This document shows, in pieces, positions 50,395 to 60,100 of a stretch of 64,000 nt of DNA. The stretch is taken from positions 62,001-126,000 of the forward strand of contig JBGVLV010000022.1 in NCBI GenBank assembly GCA_045124465.1, given 5' to 3'. The notes under the pieces are model-generated. The model was not told where the DNA came from, did no database searches, and saw only the letters and a list, made by a program, of their open reading frames with translations. Each line of letters begins with the position of its first letter. Position 1 is the stretch's first letter. The position numbers and the translations under genes were made by a program. Source of the DNA: Scatosoma sp045124465. Its GTDB lineage: Bacteria; Bacillota; Clostridia; Christensenellales; Borkfalkiaceae.

Positions 50395-51651
50395 ATGGAT
50401 AAATATATCATAGACGGCGGTGAAAAACTGTACGGCAAAGTGGAGGTGCAAAGAGCGAAAAACACGGTTTTGCCTTTGCTTGCCGCCTCCGTTTTAACCG
50501 ACGAACAAGTAAAAATAAGAGGAGTCCCGACGATCACCGACGTAGAAAATATGTTACGGATATTAAGCGAGGTCGGTTGTAAGATCCGACGGCAAAAAGA
50601 TTGCGCCGTAATCGACAGCTCCAACGCAGTTTCCCACGAGATCCCTCAGCGGCTTACGAAGGAACTGCGTTCTTCCGTTTTTATGCTCGGTTCGGTGCTG
50701 ACGCGGTTTCGGCGCGCGAAAATATCCTATCCCGGCGGTTGCGACATCGGTCTGCGGCCCATAGATCTGCACCTGTCGGGTTTAAAACGTTTGGGCGTGG
50801 AGATCGTCGAAGAGGGCGGATACATAGACTGTCGGGCGGATAAACTCGTCGGTGCGGAGATACTGCTCGACTTTCCCAGCGTGGGTGCGACGGAAAATAT
50901 CATTCTCGCGGCGGTGAAAGCGGAAGGCGTCACCGTCATACGCAACGCCGCCAAAGAACCCGAGATCATAGACCTGCAAAATTTCTTGAACGCGATGGGC
51001 GCGAGGGTACGCGGCGCGGGCGGTGGCACGGTCGTGATCGAGGGCGTAAAGAAACTGCACGGGGTAGAATATACGCCCATCGGCGACCGTATCGAGGCGG
51101 GAACGTTTCTCATCGCGACCGCGTGTTGCGGCGGCGAGATAGAAACGAGCGGGGTGTCGGCGGAAAATATTGCCGCACTTTTACATAAATTGCGTGAAAA
51201 CGGTTGCAAAATACATACGAAAAATGATAAAATAATATTGCGCAGCGACAAACGCCTGCGCGCGGTCGATCTGGTAGAAACGATGCCTTTTCCGGGCTTT
51301 CCCACCGATCTGCAAGCGCAGTATTCCACCCTTTGCTGTACGGCGCGCGGAACGACGCTCGTCGTCGAGAACCTGTTCGAGACCCGTTATAAGTATGTGG
51401 GCGAACTCAAACGCATGGGCGCGGACGTCACCGTACGCGGCCGCACGGCGGTGATAAGGGGCGTGGAAAAATTGCACGGCGCGCGCGTGACGGCGGGGGA
51501 TCTTCGCGGCGGCGCGGCGCTCGTGGTGGCGGCGCTCGGCGCGGAAGGTCAAAGCGACGTCGTTGATCTTTCGCATATCGACAGAGGGTATGCGGACTTC
51601 GAATATAAACTTAAAAAACTCGGCGCGAAGATACGCCGTGTGAAAATATAA
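50395..51651 (+). CDS. murA: UDP-GlcNAc 1-carboxyvinyltransferase MurA
   Basis: MurA makes the first committed peptidoglycan precursor. The 418-residue protein has the fosfomycin-reactive cysteine Cys116 in PGGCDIGLRPIDLH. The usual GAKN of the active site reads RAKN here. FPTDLQAQ and the final LRGGAALVVAAL are present. It occupies the position where murG usually stands, between ftsW and ftsQ. Confidence 0.95.
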   Translation: MDKYIIDGGEKLYGKVEVQRAKNTVLPLLAASVLTDEQVKIRGVPTITDVENMLRILSEVGCKIRRQKDCAVIDSSNAVSHEIPQRLTKELRSSVFMLGSVLTRFRRAKISYPGGCDIGLRPIDLHLSGLKRLGVEIVEEGGYIDCRADKLVGAEILLDFPSVGATENIILAAVKAEGVTVIRNAAKEPEIIDLQNFLNAMGARVRGAGGGTVVIEGVKKLHGVEYTPIGDRIEAGTFLIATACCGGEIETSGVSAENIAALLHKLRENGCKIHTKNDKIILRSDKRLRAVDLVETMPFPGFPTDLQAQYSTLCCTARGTTLVVENLFETRYKYVGELKRMGADVTVRGRTAVIRGVEKLHGARVTAGDLRGGAALVVAALGAEGQSDVVDLSHIDRGYADFEYKLKKLGAKIRRVKI

Positions 51652-51705
51652 AGGCGTAAGGGAATAAAAGCCCGAAAAGCCGACAAACTACGAAAGAGGA
51701 AAAGA

Positions 51706-52518
51706 ATGGGCAAGAAAAACGTGCTGGTGATCATATTGACCGTACTCGTCTTTTTATCTGCGGCGACGCTCGGCGTTTCTACGGTCTATCGCGTGGACGA
51801 AGTGACCGTAAAAACTTCCGTCGTGTCCGAGGCGGCAAAGACGGAGGCGGAGGAACTGCAAAGACGGTTGCAGGAAACGTACCAAAAGCGCAGTACATTT
51901 TTCGCCGATCAAGCGCTTGCCGACGAGGTGGTCGCAAGTTTCCCGTATTTCCGTATCACTTCGTTTGAAAAGGACTATCCCAACCGACTCGTTTTCCAAG
52001 TGACGGAGGACGGAGAAATGTACGCCGTTCCATGCACAGACGGTTCGGATCAATATTATATCCTCAACGCGGAAGGCTTGGTGTTAGCCGTTCGCAGCGA
52101 TCCCGCCAACCGTTCGGACGGCGGCGCGAACGTGATCCTCAAAGGATCGGGAAACACCGCGCTTACCGCAACGGGCGCGCGCGGGGAATTGCTTTCGGGC
52201 GACGACTGTCTGCCCACGCTGTTCGCGTTCGTAAACGAGATCTCCGTTCGGCTCGACGGTATCCGTCGGAACGTAGTGTCCGTGGAGGTGGAAAGACCCG
52301 CCTCCAACGCGAAAGAAACGGTGTTCAAGCTCACGATGAAAGAGGGGGTAAAGATATACGTCCGCGACCCGTTCTCGCTCACGAGCGAGAAAGCGCAAAG
52401 AGCGATAGACGAATACCTGTCCCTGTCCGACAAGAAAAAACTGTCGGGAATGATCGCGGTTTGGGACGATACGGACGGAGTGAACGCCGGGTATTACGAA
52501 CGCGACGGATTAGAATGA
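51706..52518 (+). CDS. ftsQ: Division protein FtsQ/DivIB
   Basis: The 270-residue protein has a short cytoplasmic start, one membrane helix (residues 5-25), a POTRA-like domain (about 27-105, ending PYFRITSFEKDYPNRLVFQV) and a beta domain. It belongs to the FtsQ-FtsL-FtsB/DivIC complex. The POTRA region contains an inserted helix (EAEELQRRLQETYQKRS) not usual in DivIB. A terminator follows. Confidence 0.88.
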   Translation: MGKKNVLVIILTVLVFLSAATLGVSTVYRVDEVTVKTSVVSEAAKTEAEELQRRLQETYQKRSTFFADQALADEVVASFPYFRITSFEKDYPNRLVFQVTEDGEMYAVPCTDGSDQYYILNAEGLVLAVRSDPANRSDGGANVILKGSGNTALTATGARGELLSGDDCLPTLFAFVNEISVRLDGIRRNVVSVEVERPASNAKETVFKLTMKEGVKIYVRDPFSLTSEKAQRAIDEYLSLSDKKKLSGMIAVWDDTDGVNAGYYERDGLE

Positions 52519-52530
52519 TGAAATAAAGAG

Positions 52531-52557
52531 AAAACACGCGTCGGTGCGTGTTTTTTT
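52531..52557 (+). terminator. Terminator after ftsQ
   Basis: A 9-bp stem AAAACACGC/GCGTGTTTT (52531-52539 with 52546-52554) leads into T residues. Confidence 0.85.
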
Positions 52558-52578
52558 ATAAATTTTTTTCTCAATTCA

Positions 52579-52607
52579 TTGACATTCCGACATAAATAGT
52601 GTATAAT
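52579..52607 (+). promoter_or_regulatory. Sigma-A promoter of ftsA-ftsZ
   Basis: Consensus TTGACA (52579-52584), 17 bases and TATAAT (52602-52607). ftsAZ is therefore an independent unit. Confidence 0.9.
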
Positions 52608-52660
52608 CATAAAAAGGGTTTGTTTTTGAATAGATCGTTTTTTACGGAGCGGAAAAACTT

Positions 52661-53848
52661 ATGAAAAACGAAAGCGTCGCAATTTTGGACGTAAGATCGT
52701 ACGAAGTCACCTTTTTCCTCGGTTCGAGAGGGGTCAACGGTACGTTCGTCTTTTGCGGAAGTCATACAGAAAAATACGAAGGCTTTTCCACGGAAGGATT
52801 TTTCAGCGAGGAGTCCTTTCGTCTTGCCGTGCTGACGGCGGTCAATTCCGTCAGACAAAACTACGGCGGCGTAATCGGAGAGATATACGTAGGCGTTCCT
52901 TCGTCCTTCGTTTCCGTGTGTACCAAAGGTCACACCTCGTCTTTCCCCAAAAAGCGCAAAATATCCGCGCAGGACGTGGACGCGCTTTACGAAAGCGGGC
53001 TTTCGGACCTTCTTAAAGAAGAACGCTGTATACGTCGTTCGGATATGTATTTCACGCTCGGCGATAATCGGAAATATTTCTCCGCAGAGGATCTGTACGG
53101 CGTGCCTACGACCCTTTTAAAGGGCGCGCTTTGCTACTATTTCGTTTCCGATACGTTCTACGACGCGGCGACTTCGGTGCTCAAAGAACTCGGCGTGGAA
53201 GACGTGCGGTTCTTGCCGTCCACGCTCGCGCAGGCGCTGTATCTGTTGCCGAGCAAAAAGCGGGAGGGCTACGCGTTTTTGCTGGACGTCGGGTTCGTTA
53301 CGACCTCCGTATCCGTCGTTTACGGGAACGGGATCGTGCACGAGGAAACGTTCAACTGCGGCGAGGGAACGATCTTGGTCGATCTTATGCAAAAACTCGA
53401 CGTGGAGTTCGAAACGGCGGAAGAGATCCTTATGGCGTCCAATGTTTCGGGCGGTAGTGTGCCCAAAGACCTGATGTGGACGAGCGACAGGGGGGACCTT
53501 TCTTTCCCCGTGCAGACGATAAACGATATCGTCAAATGCGCGCTCGACGTTATGTGCGAGAACGTGGAGAACTTTTTCGGAAAATACTATCGCGAAAAGA
53601 ATATGACGGCGCTTGCGGTCAATCCCATCAGTATCACGGGCGAGGGTATCGGCGGCGTAGCGGGCGCCGCGGAGCATATCGCGGGACGGCTCAACCGACT
53701 TACGGAGATCGTCGCGCCCGACCTGCCTTATTACGATAAACCCGCGTTTTCTTCTCGGATCGCGCTTTTGAATATGGCGTTGAACGATAGGAAGAAGAGC
53801 GGCTTGCTTTATAGAATTTTTAACAATTTCGGAGGAAAAAAGAAATGA
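52661..53848 (+). CDS. ftsA: Divergent FtsA-like actin-family division protein
   Basis: The 395-residue protein has an actin-fold frame: SVAILDVRSYEVTFFL (phosphate 1 region), a small SHS2-like inserted domain (about 75-160, YVGVPSSFVSVCTKG), and YAFLLDVGFVTTSVSVVYG (phosphate 2). The last 15 residues (SGLLYRIFNNFGGKKK) form a likely amphipathic membrane-targeting helix, as in FtsA. It overlaps ftsZ by 4 bases. It is strongly diverged in the ATP-binding glycines, so the name rests on the C-terminus and the position. Confidence 0.82.
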   Translation: MKNESVAILDVRSYEVTFFLGSRGVNGTFVFCGSHTEKYEGFSTEGFFSEESFRLAVLTAVNSVRQNYGGVIGEIYVGVPSSFVSVCTKGHTSSFPKKRKISAQDVDALYESGLSDLLKEERCIRRSDMYFTLGDNRKYFSAEDLYGVPTTLLKGALCYYFVSDTFYDAATSVLKELGVEDVRFLPSTLAQALYLLPSKKREGYAFLLDVGFVTTSVSVVYGNGIVHEETFNCGEGTILVDLMQKLDVEFETAEEILMASNVSGGSVPKDLMWTSDRGDLSFPVQTINDIVKCALDVMCENVENFFGKYYREKNMTALAVNPISITGEGIGGVAGAAEHIAGRLNRLTEIVAPDLPYYDKPAFSSRIALLNMALNDRKKSGLLYRIFNNFGGKKK

Positions 53849-55326
53849 TCGATAATTATGACGAAAGAGAACCTTACGGGGATTACGGTTATTCCGGCTC
53901 TGCGGCGTCCGCTGTAAGCGACGCGGTGAATAACCTTTCCGGCGTTGCGAAAATCAAAGTCATCGGCGTGGGCGGCGCGGGAAACAACGCCGTGGACAGA
54001 CTCATAGAATCGGGTCTGAAAAGCGCGGAATATATCGTCGTGAACACGGACAATCAGGCGCTTGCGCGTTCCAAAGCGGCGAACCGTATCCAGATCGGCG
54101 TAAAACTGACCAAAGGTCTCGGCGCGGGCGCGGATCCCAACGTGGGTAAAGCCGCCGCGGAAGAGAATAAAGAGGCGATCGCGGAAGTGCTTAAAGACAC
54201 CGACCTTTTGTTCATCACCGCAGGTATGGGCGGAGGCACGGGTACGGGCGCGGCGCCCGTTATCGCAAAGATTGCGAAAGATATGAAGATATTGACGGTC
54301 GCGGTCGTTACGTTGCCTTTCAATTTCGAGGCGAAACGCAGAATGGACAACGCGATGTCGGGTATCGAGGAACTCCGTAAATCGGTCGACTCCATCATCA
54401 CGATCCCCAACGATAAGATACGGCAGGTCGTTCCCAAGGGAACTTCGTTCTCCGATTCCCTCAAAGTCGCGGACGAGGTATTGCGGCAGGGTATTCGCGG
54501 TATCGCGGAACTCATCGTCAAACCCTCGCTCATCAATCTTGACTTCGCGGACGTAAAAGCCACGTTGAAAGGTCGCGGACTCGCGCATATGGGTATCGGC
54601 GTAGCCAAAGGCGAAAAGAGGATATCCGACGCGGTGCGTTGCGCGGTTTGCAGTCCTTTGCTCAATACCACCATCGAGGGCGCAAGCTCGGTCATTCTGA
54701 ATATCATCGGCGGCAAAGACCTGTCCTTGGACGAAGTCGTTATGGCGGCCGATCTTGTAAAAGGGGTCATCGACTATTCCGCAAACGTGATCTTCGGCGC
54801 GTGTATCGACGAAAATATGTCCGACGAAGTGGAAGTGGTCATCATCGCGACGGGCTTTACTAATGCGCAAAACGGTATCACGCCCGAATCGCAGGATTCC
54901 GCGCTCCGTCAGGCGTCCTTGCTTTCTCAGAAGATAGACCTTGCGTATAACGCCAACGAACGCGCGAACGTAAGAGAAGAAACCGCGCCCGTTTATAACG
55001 CGCCCTGCTATCCCGATAACGGCGGAATGCGCTACGCGCAGCCTATGCCCGCGTACGGCTATCCCGCGCAACAGCCGCAAAACGTACCTCCTATGCAAGG
55101 CGGTATGCAGAACGGCTACGCGCCCGCATATCCTCAGCCTGCGCAGCCTATGCAACCTATGCAGAATATGCCCCCCGTACAGCCTATGGGGAACGGAAAT
55201 ATTTCTTTCGAACCCGACGATCCCATTCCCGGACCGACGGACGAGCGTTCGACGGACAATACGGACAGAAAACACCGTCCGAGATTCGTGGACTACTTTA
55301 TGAGAAAAAATTCCGACGATAAATAA
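53845..55326 (+). CDS. ftsZ: Cell division GTPase FtsZ
   Basis: The tubulin-like GTPase forms the division ring. It has KVIGVGGAGNNAV, the tubulin signature GGGTGTG at residues 129-135, and LPFNFEAKRRMDNA. An N-terminal extension of about 35 residues rich in Tyr, Ser and Ala precedes the core. From about 375 a Pro/Gln/Met-rich linker (QPMQPMQNMPPVQPM) leads to the C-terminal peptide RPRFVDYFMRKN, which should bind FtsA. At 493 residues it is longer than usual because of these parts. Confidence 0.97.
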   Translation: MIDNYDEREPYGDYGYSGSAASAVSDAVNNLSGVAKIKVIGVGGAGNNAVDRLIESGLKSAEYIVVNTDNQALARSKAANRIQIGVKLTKGLGAGADPNVGKAAAEENKEAIAEVLKDTDLLFITAGMGGGTGTGAAPVIAKIAKDMKILTVAVVTLPFNFEAKRRMDNAMSGIEELRKSVDSIITIPNDKIRQVVPKGTSFSDSLKVADEVLRQGIRGIAELIVKPSLINLDFADVKATLKGRGLAHMGIGVAKGEKRISDAVRCAVCSPLLNTTIEGASSVILNIIGGKDLSLDEVVMAADLVKGVIDYSANVIFGACIDENMSDEVEVVIIATGFTNAQNGITPESQDSALRQASLLSQKIDLAYNANERANVREETAPVYNAPCYPDNGGMRYAQPMPAYGYPAQQPQNVPPMQGGMQNGYAPAYPQPAQPMQPMQNMPPVQPMGNGNISFEPDDPIPGPTDERSTDNTDRKHRPRFVDYFMRKNSDDK

Positions 55327-55340
55327 TTATAAAAGATCTA

Positions 55341-55376
55341 CCGCGGCGCGCCGATAAAACGCGCCGCGGTTTTCTT
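55341..55376 (+). terminator. Terminator after ftsZ
   Basis: A perfect 10-bp GC stem (55341-55350 with 55360-55369), 9-base loop, followed by TTTTCTT. The rest of the 304-base gap to murC holds only the murC promoter and A/T-rich sequence. Confidence 0.92.
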
Positions 55377-55584
55377 ATACGGAAAAAGATGAAAGAACGC
55401 CCGCACGTGCAGACGCTCTTTCGAGGAAGAATAAATCAGATATGAGTGTAAGTAAAGTAAGTACATTTATCGAAAATCAAAATTAAAATGTGATCTTTAA
55501 TCGATATTTTTAATTATTATATCATTTTTTTAAGGCGAACGCAAGTAAAATATATAGTCGAGGGGAAACAAAAATATAAGTTTT

Positions 55585-55593
55585 TGTTATAAT
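55585..55593 (+). promoter_or_regulatory. Extended -10 promoter of murC
   Basis: TGTTATAAT is a TGn-extended -10 box, with no good -35. Transcription should start near 55600. Confidence 0.6.
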
Positions 55594-55610
55594 CGGCATA
55601 ATCAAAACTT

Positions 55611-55634
55611 ATGGAACGTATATATATTTTATGA
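55611..55634 (+). CDS. Possible seven-codon leader peptide overlapping murC
   Basis: ATG at 55611 opens a frame encoding MERIYIL whose TGA overlaps the murC start as ATGA. murC has no visible Shine-Dalgarno site of its own, so translation could be coupled. The peptide itself also lacks a ribosome site and would be translated from a leader of about ten bases. This is a suggestion only. Confidence 0.35.
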   Translation: MERIYIL

Positions 55635-56977
55635 TTTTGAAAGGTCTTGAAAATATCGGAAAGGTATATTTTATCGGTATCGGCGGGATAAGTATGAGCG
55701 CGTTGGCTAAATACTTGTCCGTTTGCGGATATTCGGTTTCGGGCAGCGACGGCGTACGGGGCGAGGAAACGGAAAATCTCGCTTTTTACGGGATAAAGGT
55801 ATATATCGGCGCGGACGGGGAACGGGCGGAGCTTTGCGGTGCGGATACGGTCGTTTACACCGACGCGATACCCGCCGACCACGTAGAGCTTGCCAAAGCG
55901 GTCGAACTGAATAAGCGTTTGCTTTCGCGCGCCGAGCTGTTGAGGATCGTGTGCGAAAATTTCCCGCGCGTGATCGCGGTCGCGGGCAGTCACGGCAAAA
56001 CGACCTGTACTTCTATGTGCGCGCACGTGCTGAAAACGGCGCAAGTACCGTTCACGGCGCATATCGGCGGGGAAGATCTCGCGTTCGGGAATTTCCACTC
56101 CACTGGCGGGGAATATCTCGTGACGGAGGCGTGCGAATACAAGAAAAATCTGTTGAAGATAAAAGCGGATACGGCGATACTCCTCAATATCGACCGCGAC
56201 CATATGGAATGTTATGAAAACGAATCGGAGCTTATCGCCTGTTTCGGAGAATATTGCAAAAACGCGAAAACGGCGTTCGTGTGCGCGGACGACGAGAAAT
56301 GCAAAAAACTCGGCGATTTCCCGTCTTTCGGTATCCGTAACACGCTTGCGGATTACCGCGCGACCGAACTGCGCGCGATCGGGGAACGGTATTCGTTTAC
56401 GGTCGAGGAATACGGAAAAGCGCTTTGCCGCGTAAGGCTCAAAGCGATAGGACGTTGCAACGTCTACAACGCGCTTGCGGCGTTCGCCGCGACGCGCTCG
56501 TTCGGGATCGACGAACGGGAGATACGCAAAGGCTTGGAGACGTTCGAGGCGGTAAAACGCCGTTTCGAGCGTATCGGTTCTTATCACGGCGCGAGCTTTG
56601 TCTGCGATTACGCCCATCACCCGCGCGAAATATCGGCGACCATCGCTACGGCGGCAGGGGTGTGTAAAGGTCGGCTGTACGTGGTCTTTCAACCGCATAC
56701 CTATTCCCGCACGAAATTGCTTATGCGCGAATTTGTAGAGGTGTTGCGCCCGATCGCGGATCTGATGATCTATAAAACGTTTCCCGCGCGGGAGAAATAC
56801 GACGAGGAAGGGAGCGCGGAAATGCTGGCGAGGAACGTGGGGAGCTTGTATTCGGAGAACGTGTACGTGCTCCGCACGTGGCTGAAAAAGACGGTGCGGG
56901 AAGGGGATATGGTCCTGTTTTTGGGTGCGGGGGATATTTATTACGCGGCGCAATATTTGTTAAAGGAAATGAGATAA
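55631..56977 (+). CDS. murC: UDP-N-acetylmuramate:L-alanine ligase MurC
   Basis: The 448-residue ligase has the nucleotide-binding start KVYFIGIGGISMSALAKYL, the ATP loop GSHGKTT at about 119-125, and DYAHHPREISATI and FQPHTYSRTK in the C-terminal half, the MurC hallmarks. It is separated from the main dcw genes and transcribed from its own promoter. Confidence 0.96.
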   Translation: MILKGLENIGKVYFIGIGGISMSALAKYLSVCGYSVSGSDGVRGEETENLAFYGIKVYIGADGERAELCGADTVVYTDAIPADHVELAKAVELNKRLLSRAELLRIVCENFPRVIAVAGSHGKTTCTSMCAHVLKTAQVPFTAHIGGEDLAFGNFHSTGGEYLVTEACEYKKNLLKIKADTAILLNIDRDHMECYENESELIACFGEYCKNAKTAFVCADDEKCKKLGDFPSFGIRNTLADYRATELRAIGERYSFTVEEYGKALCRVRLKAIGRCNVYNALAAFAATRSFGIDEREIRKGLETFEAVKRRFERIGSYHGASFVCDYAHHPREISATIATAAGVCKGRLYVVFQPHTYSRTKLLMREFVEVLRPIADLMIYKTFPAREKYDEEGSAEMLARNVGSLYSENVYVLRTWLKKTVREGDMVLFLGAGDIYYAAQYLLKEMR

Positions 56978-57000
56978 AAGAAAAAATATATCGAAAAAAG

Positions 57001-57051
57001 AGCGAATAGACGGGAAAATTAAAAAATCTCGTCTTTTCGCTTATTTTTTTT
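57001..57051 (+). terminator. Terminator after murC
   Basis: AGCGAATAGACGGG (57001-57014) pairs with CTCGTCTTTTCGCT (57028-57041) with a G-U pair and one mismatch, then a T run. Confidence 0.8.
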
Positions 57052-57063
57052 GGCTTTAAACTA

Positions 57064-57092
57064 TTGATAAATGCAAAAAAAAATGTTATAAT
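57064..57092 (+). promoter_or_regulatory. Sigma-A promoter of ftsK
   Basis: TTGATA (57064-57069), a 17-base spacer and TATAAT (57087-57092) with a TG extension. It fixes the gene start downstream, because the frame is open through the promoter itself. Confidence 0.85.
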
Positions 57093-57120
57093 AATTAGGT
57101 ATAGACAGGAGGTGGTTCCT

Positions 57121-60100
57121 TTGCGGAAAAGAGAAGAAAAGACGGAAAAAGTAAAAAAGAATAAAAAGGAATCGGAACTCGTAACCCAAGAAAGCCTTTG
57201 CGCGGTCTGCGCGTTATTTTCTTTACTTGCTTTGCTCATACTCTGCACGAGATCGCTGATATTCGGCGAGATCGGCAACGCCGTTCACGCGTTTTTGACG
57301 GGCGTATTCGGCTACCTTGCCTATCCCTTAACGCTCGGTGCGCTGTATCTGTCCGTTACCGCGCTGTTTGAAAAACGGCTCGTCAAGAACAGAAAAGCGG
57401 GGCTGTGTATCGCTTTGACGGCGATCTCCGCCGCGTTGATCGTACATACCGCCGCCACCTATTCGTGGCCCATAGAAGGCTATATTTCCAAATGTTTTTA
57501 CGCGGGCGAGAACTTCCCCTCGGCAACGGCGACGGGTTGGCTCGGCGGACTTATCGTTTTCGCCGTTTCGTCGGTGACTTCCAAAGTCGGCGCGATCGTT
57601 TTCTTCTCCGTGCTCACCGTATTTTTCGGGTATTTGACCTTCGTCATCTTTAAGAAACGTTCTTCGGAAAAAACCCCAAAAGCAAGTTCGGCGCAGGAAA
57701 CGCAGACGATACAAACCGCGCCCGTGGAAATACCGCTTTCGCAACCTTCCGCGCCCGTTTATCAACAGGGACAAGCTCCGCAGCCTTTATATCAACAGCC
57801 CGTGCAAGCGCCGCAACCGTCCTATCCTACGTACGACGCAACCGTTTTCGAGCAACGCCCCGGCGTTAGCTTGTCCGACGAGCGGCAAACGCCCGTTTCC
57901 GAACAAAAACAGGGCGTAAACGGGAATTATTCGGGCGGTTCGTTTTCCCCGTTCGGGACTTCGCAAACGTTGCGGGAAAGCCCCGAAAACGCGCAAACGG
58001 ACTATCGGGACAGCCGTGCGTTCCTGTTCGGCTCGTCGCCTGCGGAGAATTTTCAACGCAATCTTATTTTCGACCCTAATTCGAGAGTGAATAAGCTCCC
58101 GCCCGTAGAACCCGAACGCTCCGCGCCGACGGGGAACGGGTATATGCCGTCCTATTCGGAGGCGTATCAGAACTCCGTCAACGAGAGTTCCGTCGAACGC
58201 CCCGTAAAGATCGTCGCCGACCGTTCCGAGGAACGCCGCGCGGAAAGAGATCCGTATACGCTTTCGACGGGCGATTCCGTCGCGCCGATGCGCCCGATCG
58301 CCGAACCGACGGTCGCGCCGCAAACGCCGATCTCTTATCCTACGGTAGAGGAAAGCAGAACGCCGAGCGAACCGCCTTACGTTCCGCCTATGGTCACGCC
58401 GAGCGAACCGCAGTATACGGTAGAACCGGAACGCCCGACGAGAGAGGAAACGACCGAATACAAACGGCACGAATATATGGACCTGTTCTCCACGTCTAAC
58501 CCTAATATTTTCGGCGGCGAAGAACGTTCTTCTTATCTCGACGTCCCCGAAGAATTGCCTTCCCGCGAAAGCGATAGGAACGACTGGGAGGAAGAACCCC
58601 GTTCCCGCGACGAAGGACTTCGTATCTTCGACGAACCGGAGCTCGACGAACCGACCGATCGCGGTCGCGGCGGCGAGGAATTCGACCGTATCGTAGACGA
58701 CGAACGGGATTTCGAAATGGAAAGTCCGAGGGATCGGAACGCCGATCCGTTCGGTACGGAATTTGGTTCCGACCGTTCGCGCGGTATCGGATTCGATACG
58801 GAGGATAGGGGAGTAGCGGAAACGAGACCCGTGGTAAGCGAACCCGCTCCTACGCCGCCTCCGCCCCCGCCCAAGCCCCGCGTGATAAAACCTTACGTGC
58901 GCGTGCCTTTGGACGATTTCGACTGCCGCGACGTAGAGCCGACCTCTAATCTCGCGGAAGTGGAAGAAACGAAAGCGAATATCATCGCTACGCTCGACGA
59001 TTTCAAGGTCACGGGCGCCTCGATCGCCTCCGTAACGTTCGGTCCGACCGTTACGAGATATAACGTGACCATACCCCGTAACATTTCCCCCCGAAAGGTC
59101 GTTGCGCTGGATCAGTCGATCGCCATCAGCTTACATTCGAGCGGGGTGAATATCTATCCGAATTACGAGGACGGCGTAGTCAGTATCGAAGTACCGAACA
59201 AAGACCGTCAGTTCGTACAGCTCGGCTGTATGTTGACGGGTGATACGTTCGTAAACGCCAAATCTTCTTCGTTGATGTTCACGATGGGTAAAGACGTCGG
59301 AAACCGCAAGGTATACGGCGATATTTCCAAGATGATACACTTGCTCGTCGCGGGTTCGTCCGGTTCGGGTAAGAGCGTGTTCCTCGGTTCGCTCATCGTC
59401 AGTATGATCTATAAATACTCGCCCGAAGAATTGCGGCTTATCCTCATCGACCCGAAAAAGACGGAATTTGTCTTGTATAACGATCTGCCGCATTTGATGA
59501 TAAACGAGATCATCACGGACGTGAATAAAGCGGTGCAAAGCCTGAACTGGGCGATCGGGGAAATGAACCGCCGTTACGGTCTGTTCGAACAAATGTCCCG
59601 CGCGGGTACGTACGTGGTCAATCTCGACCAGTACAACGCGCATTTGGAAAAGTCGGAACGACTTCCGAAGATCGTCATCATCATCGACGAGCTTGCCGAC
59701 CTTATGCTCGCGGCGAAAAAGGACATCGAAGATCGGATCCAGAACCTCACGCAAAAGGCGCGTGCGGCGGGTATCCATCTGATCGTAGCCACCCAACGCC
59801 CCTCGACGGACGTTATCACGGGCGTTATCAAGAGCAACCTGCCCACCCGTATCGCGTTCGCCGTCGCGACCGACGTCGATTCCCGCGTTATCCTCGATCA
59901 GTCGGGCGCGCAGAAATTGCTCGGCAAGGGCGACTTCCTGTATACGATGCAGGGCATTAACACTCCCGTGCGCGTACAGAGCGCGTTCATATCCGCGGAA
60001 GATTCGCAACGCGTCGTCAATTTCATCAAAGCGAATAACGAGGCGTATTACGACGAGAACGCCACGGCGTTCATCAATAACACCCGCGGCGCGGCTACGG

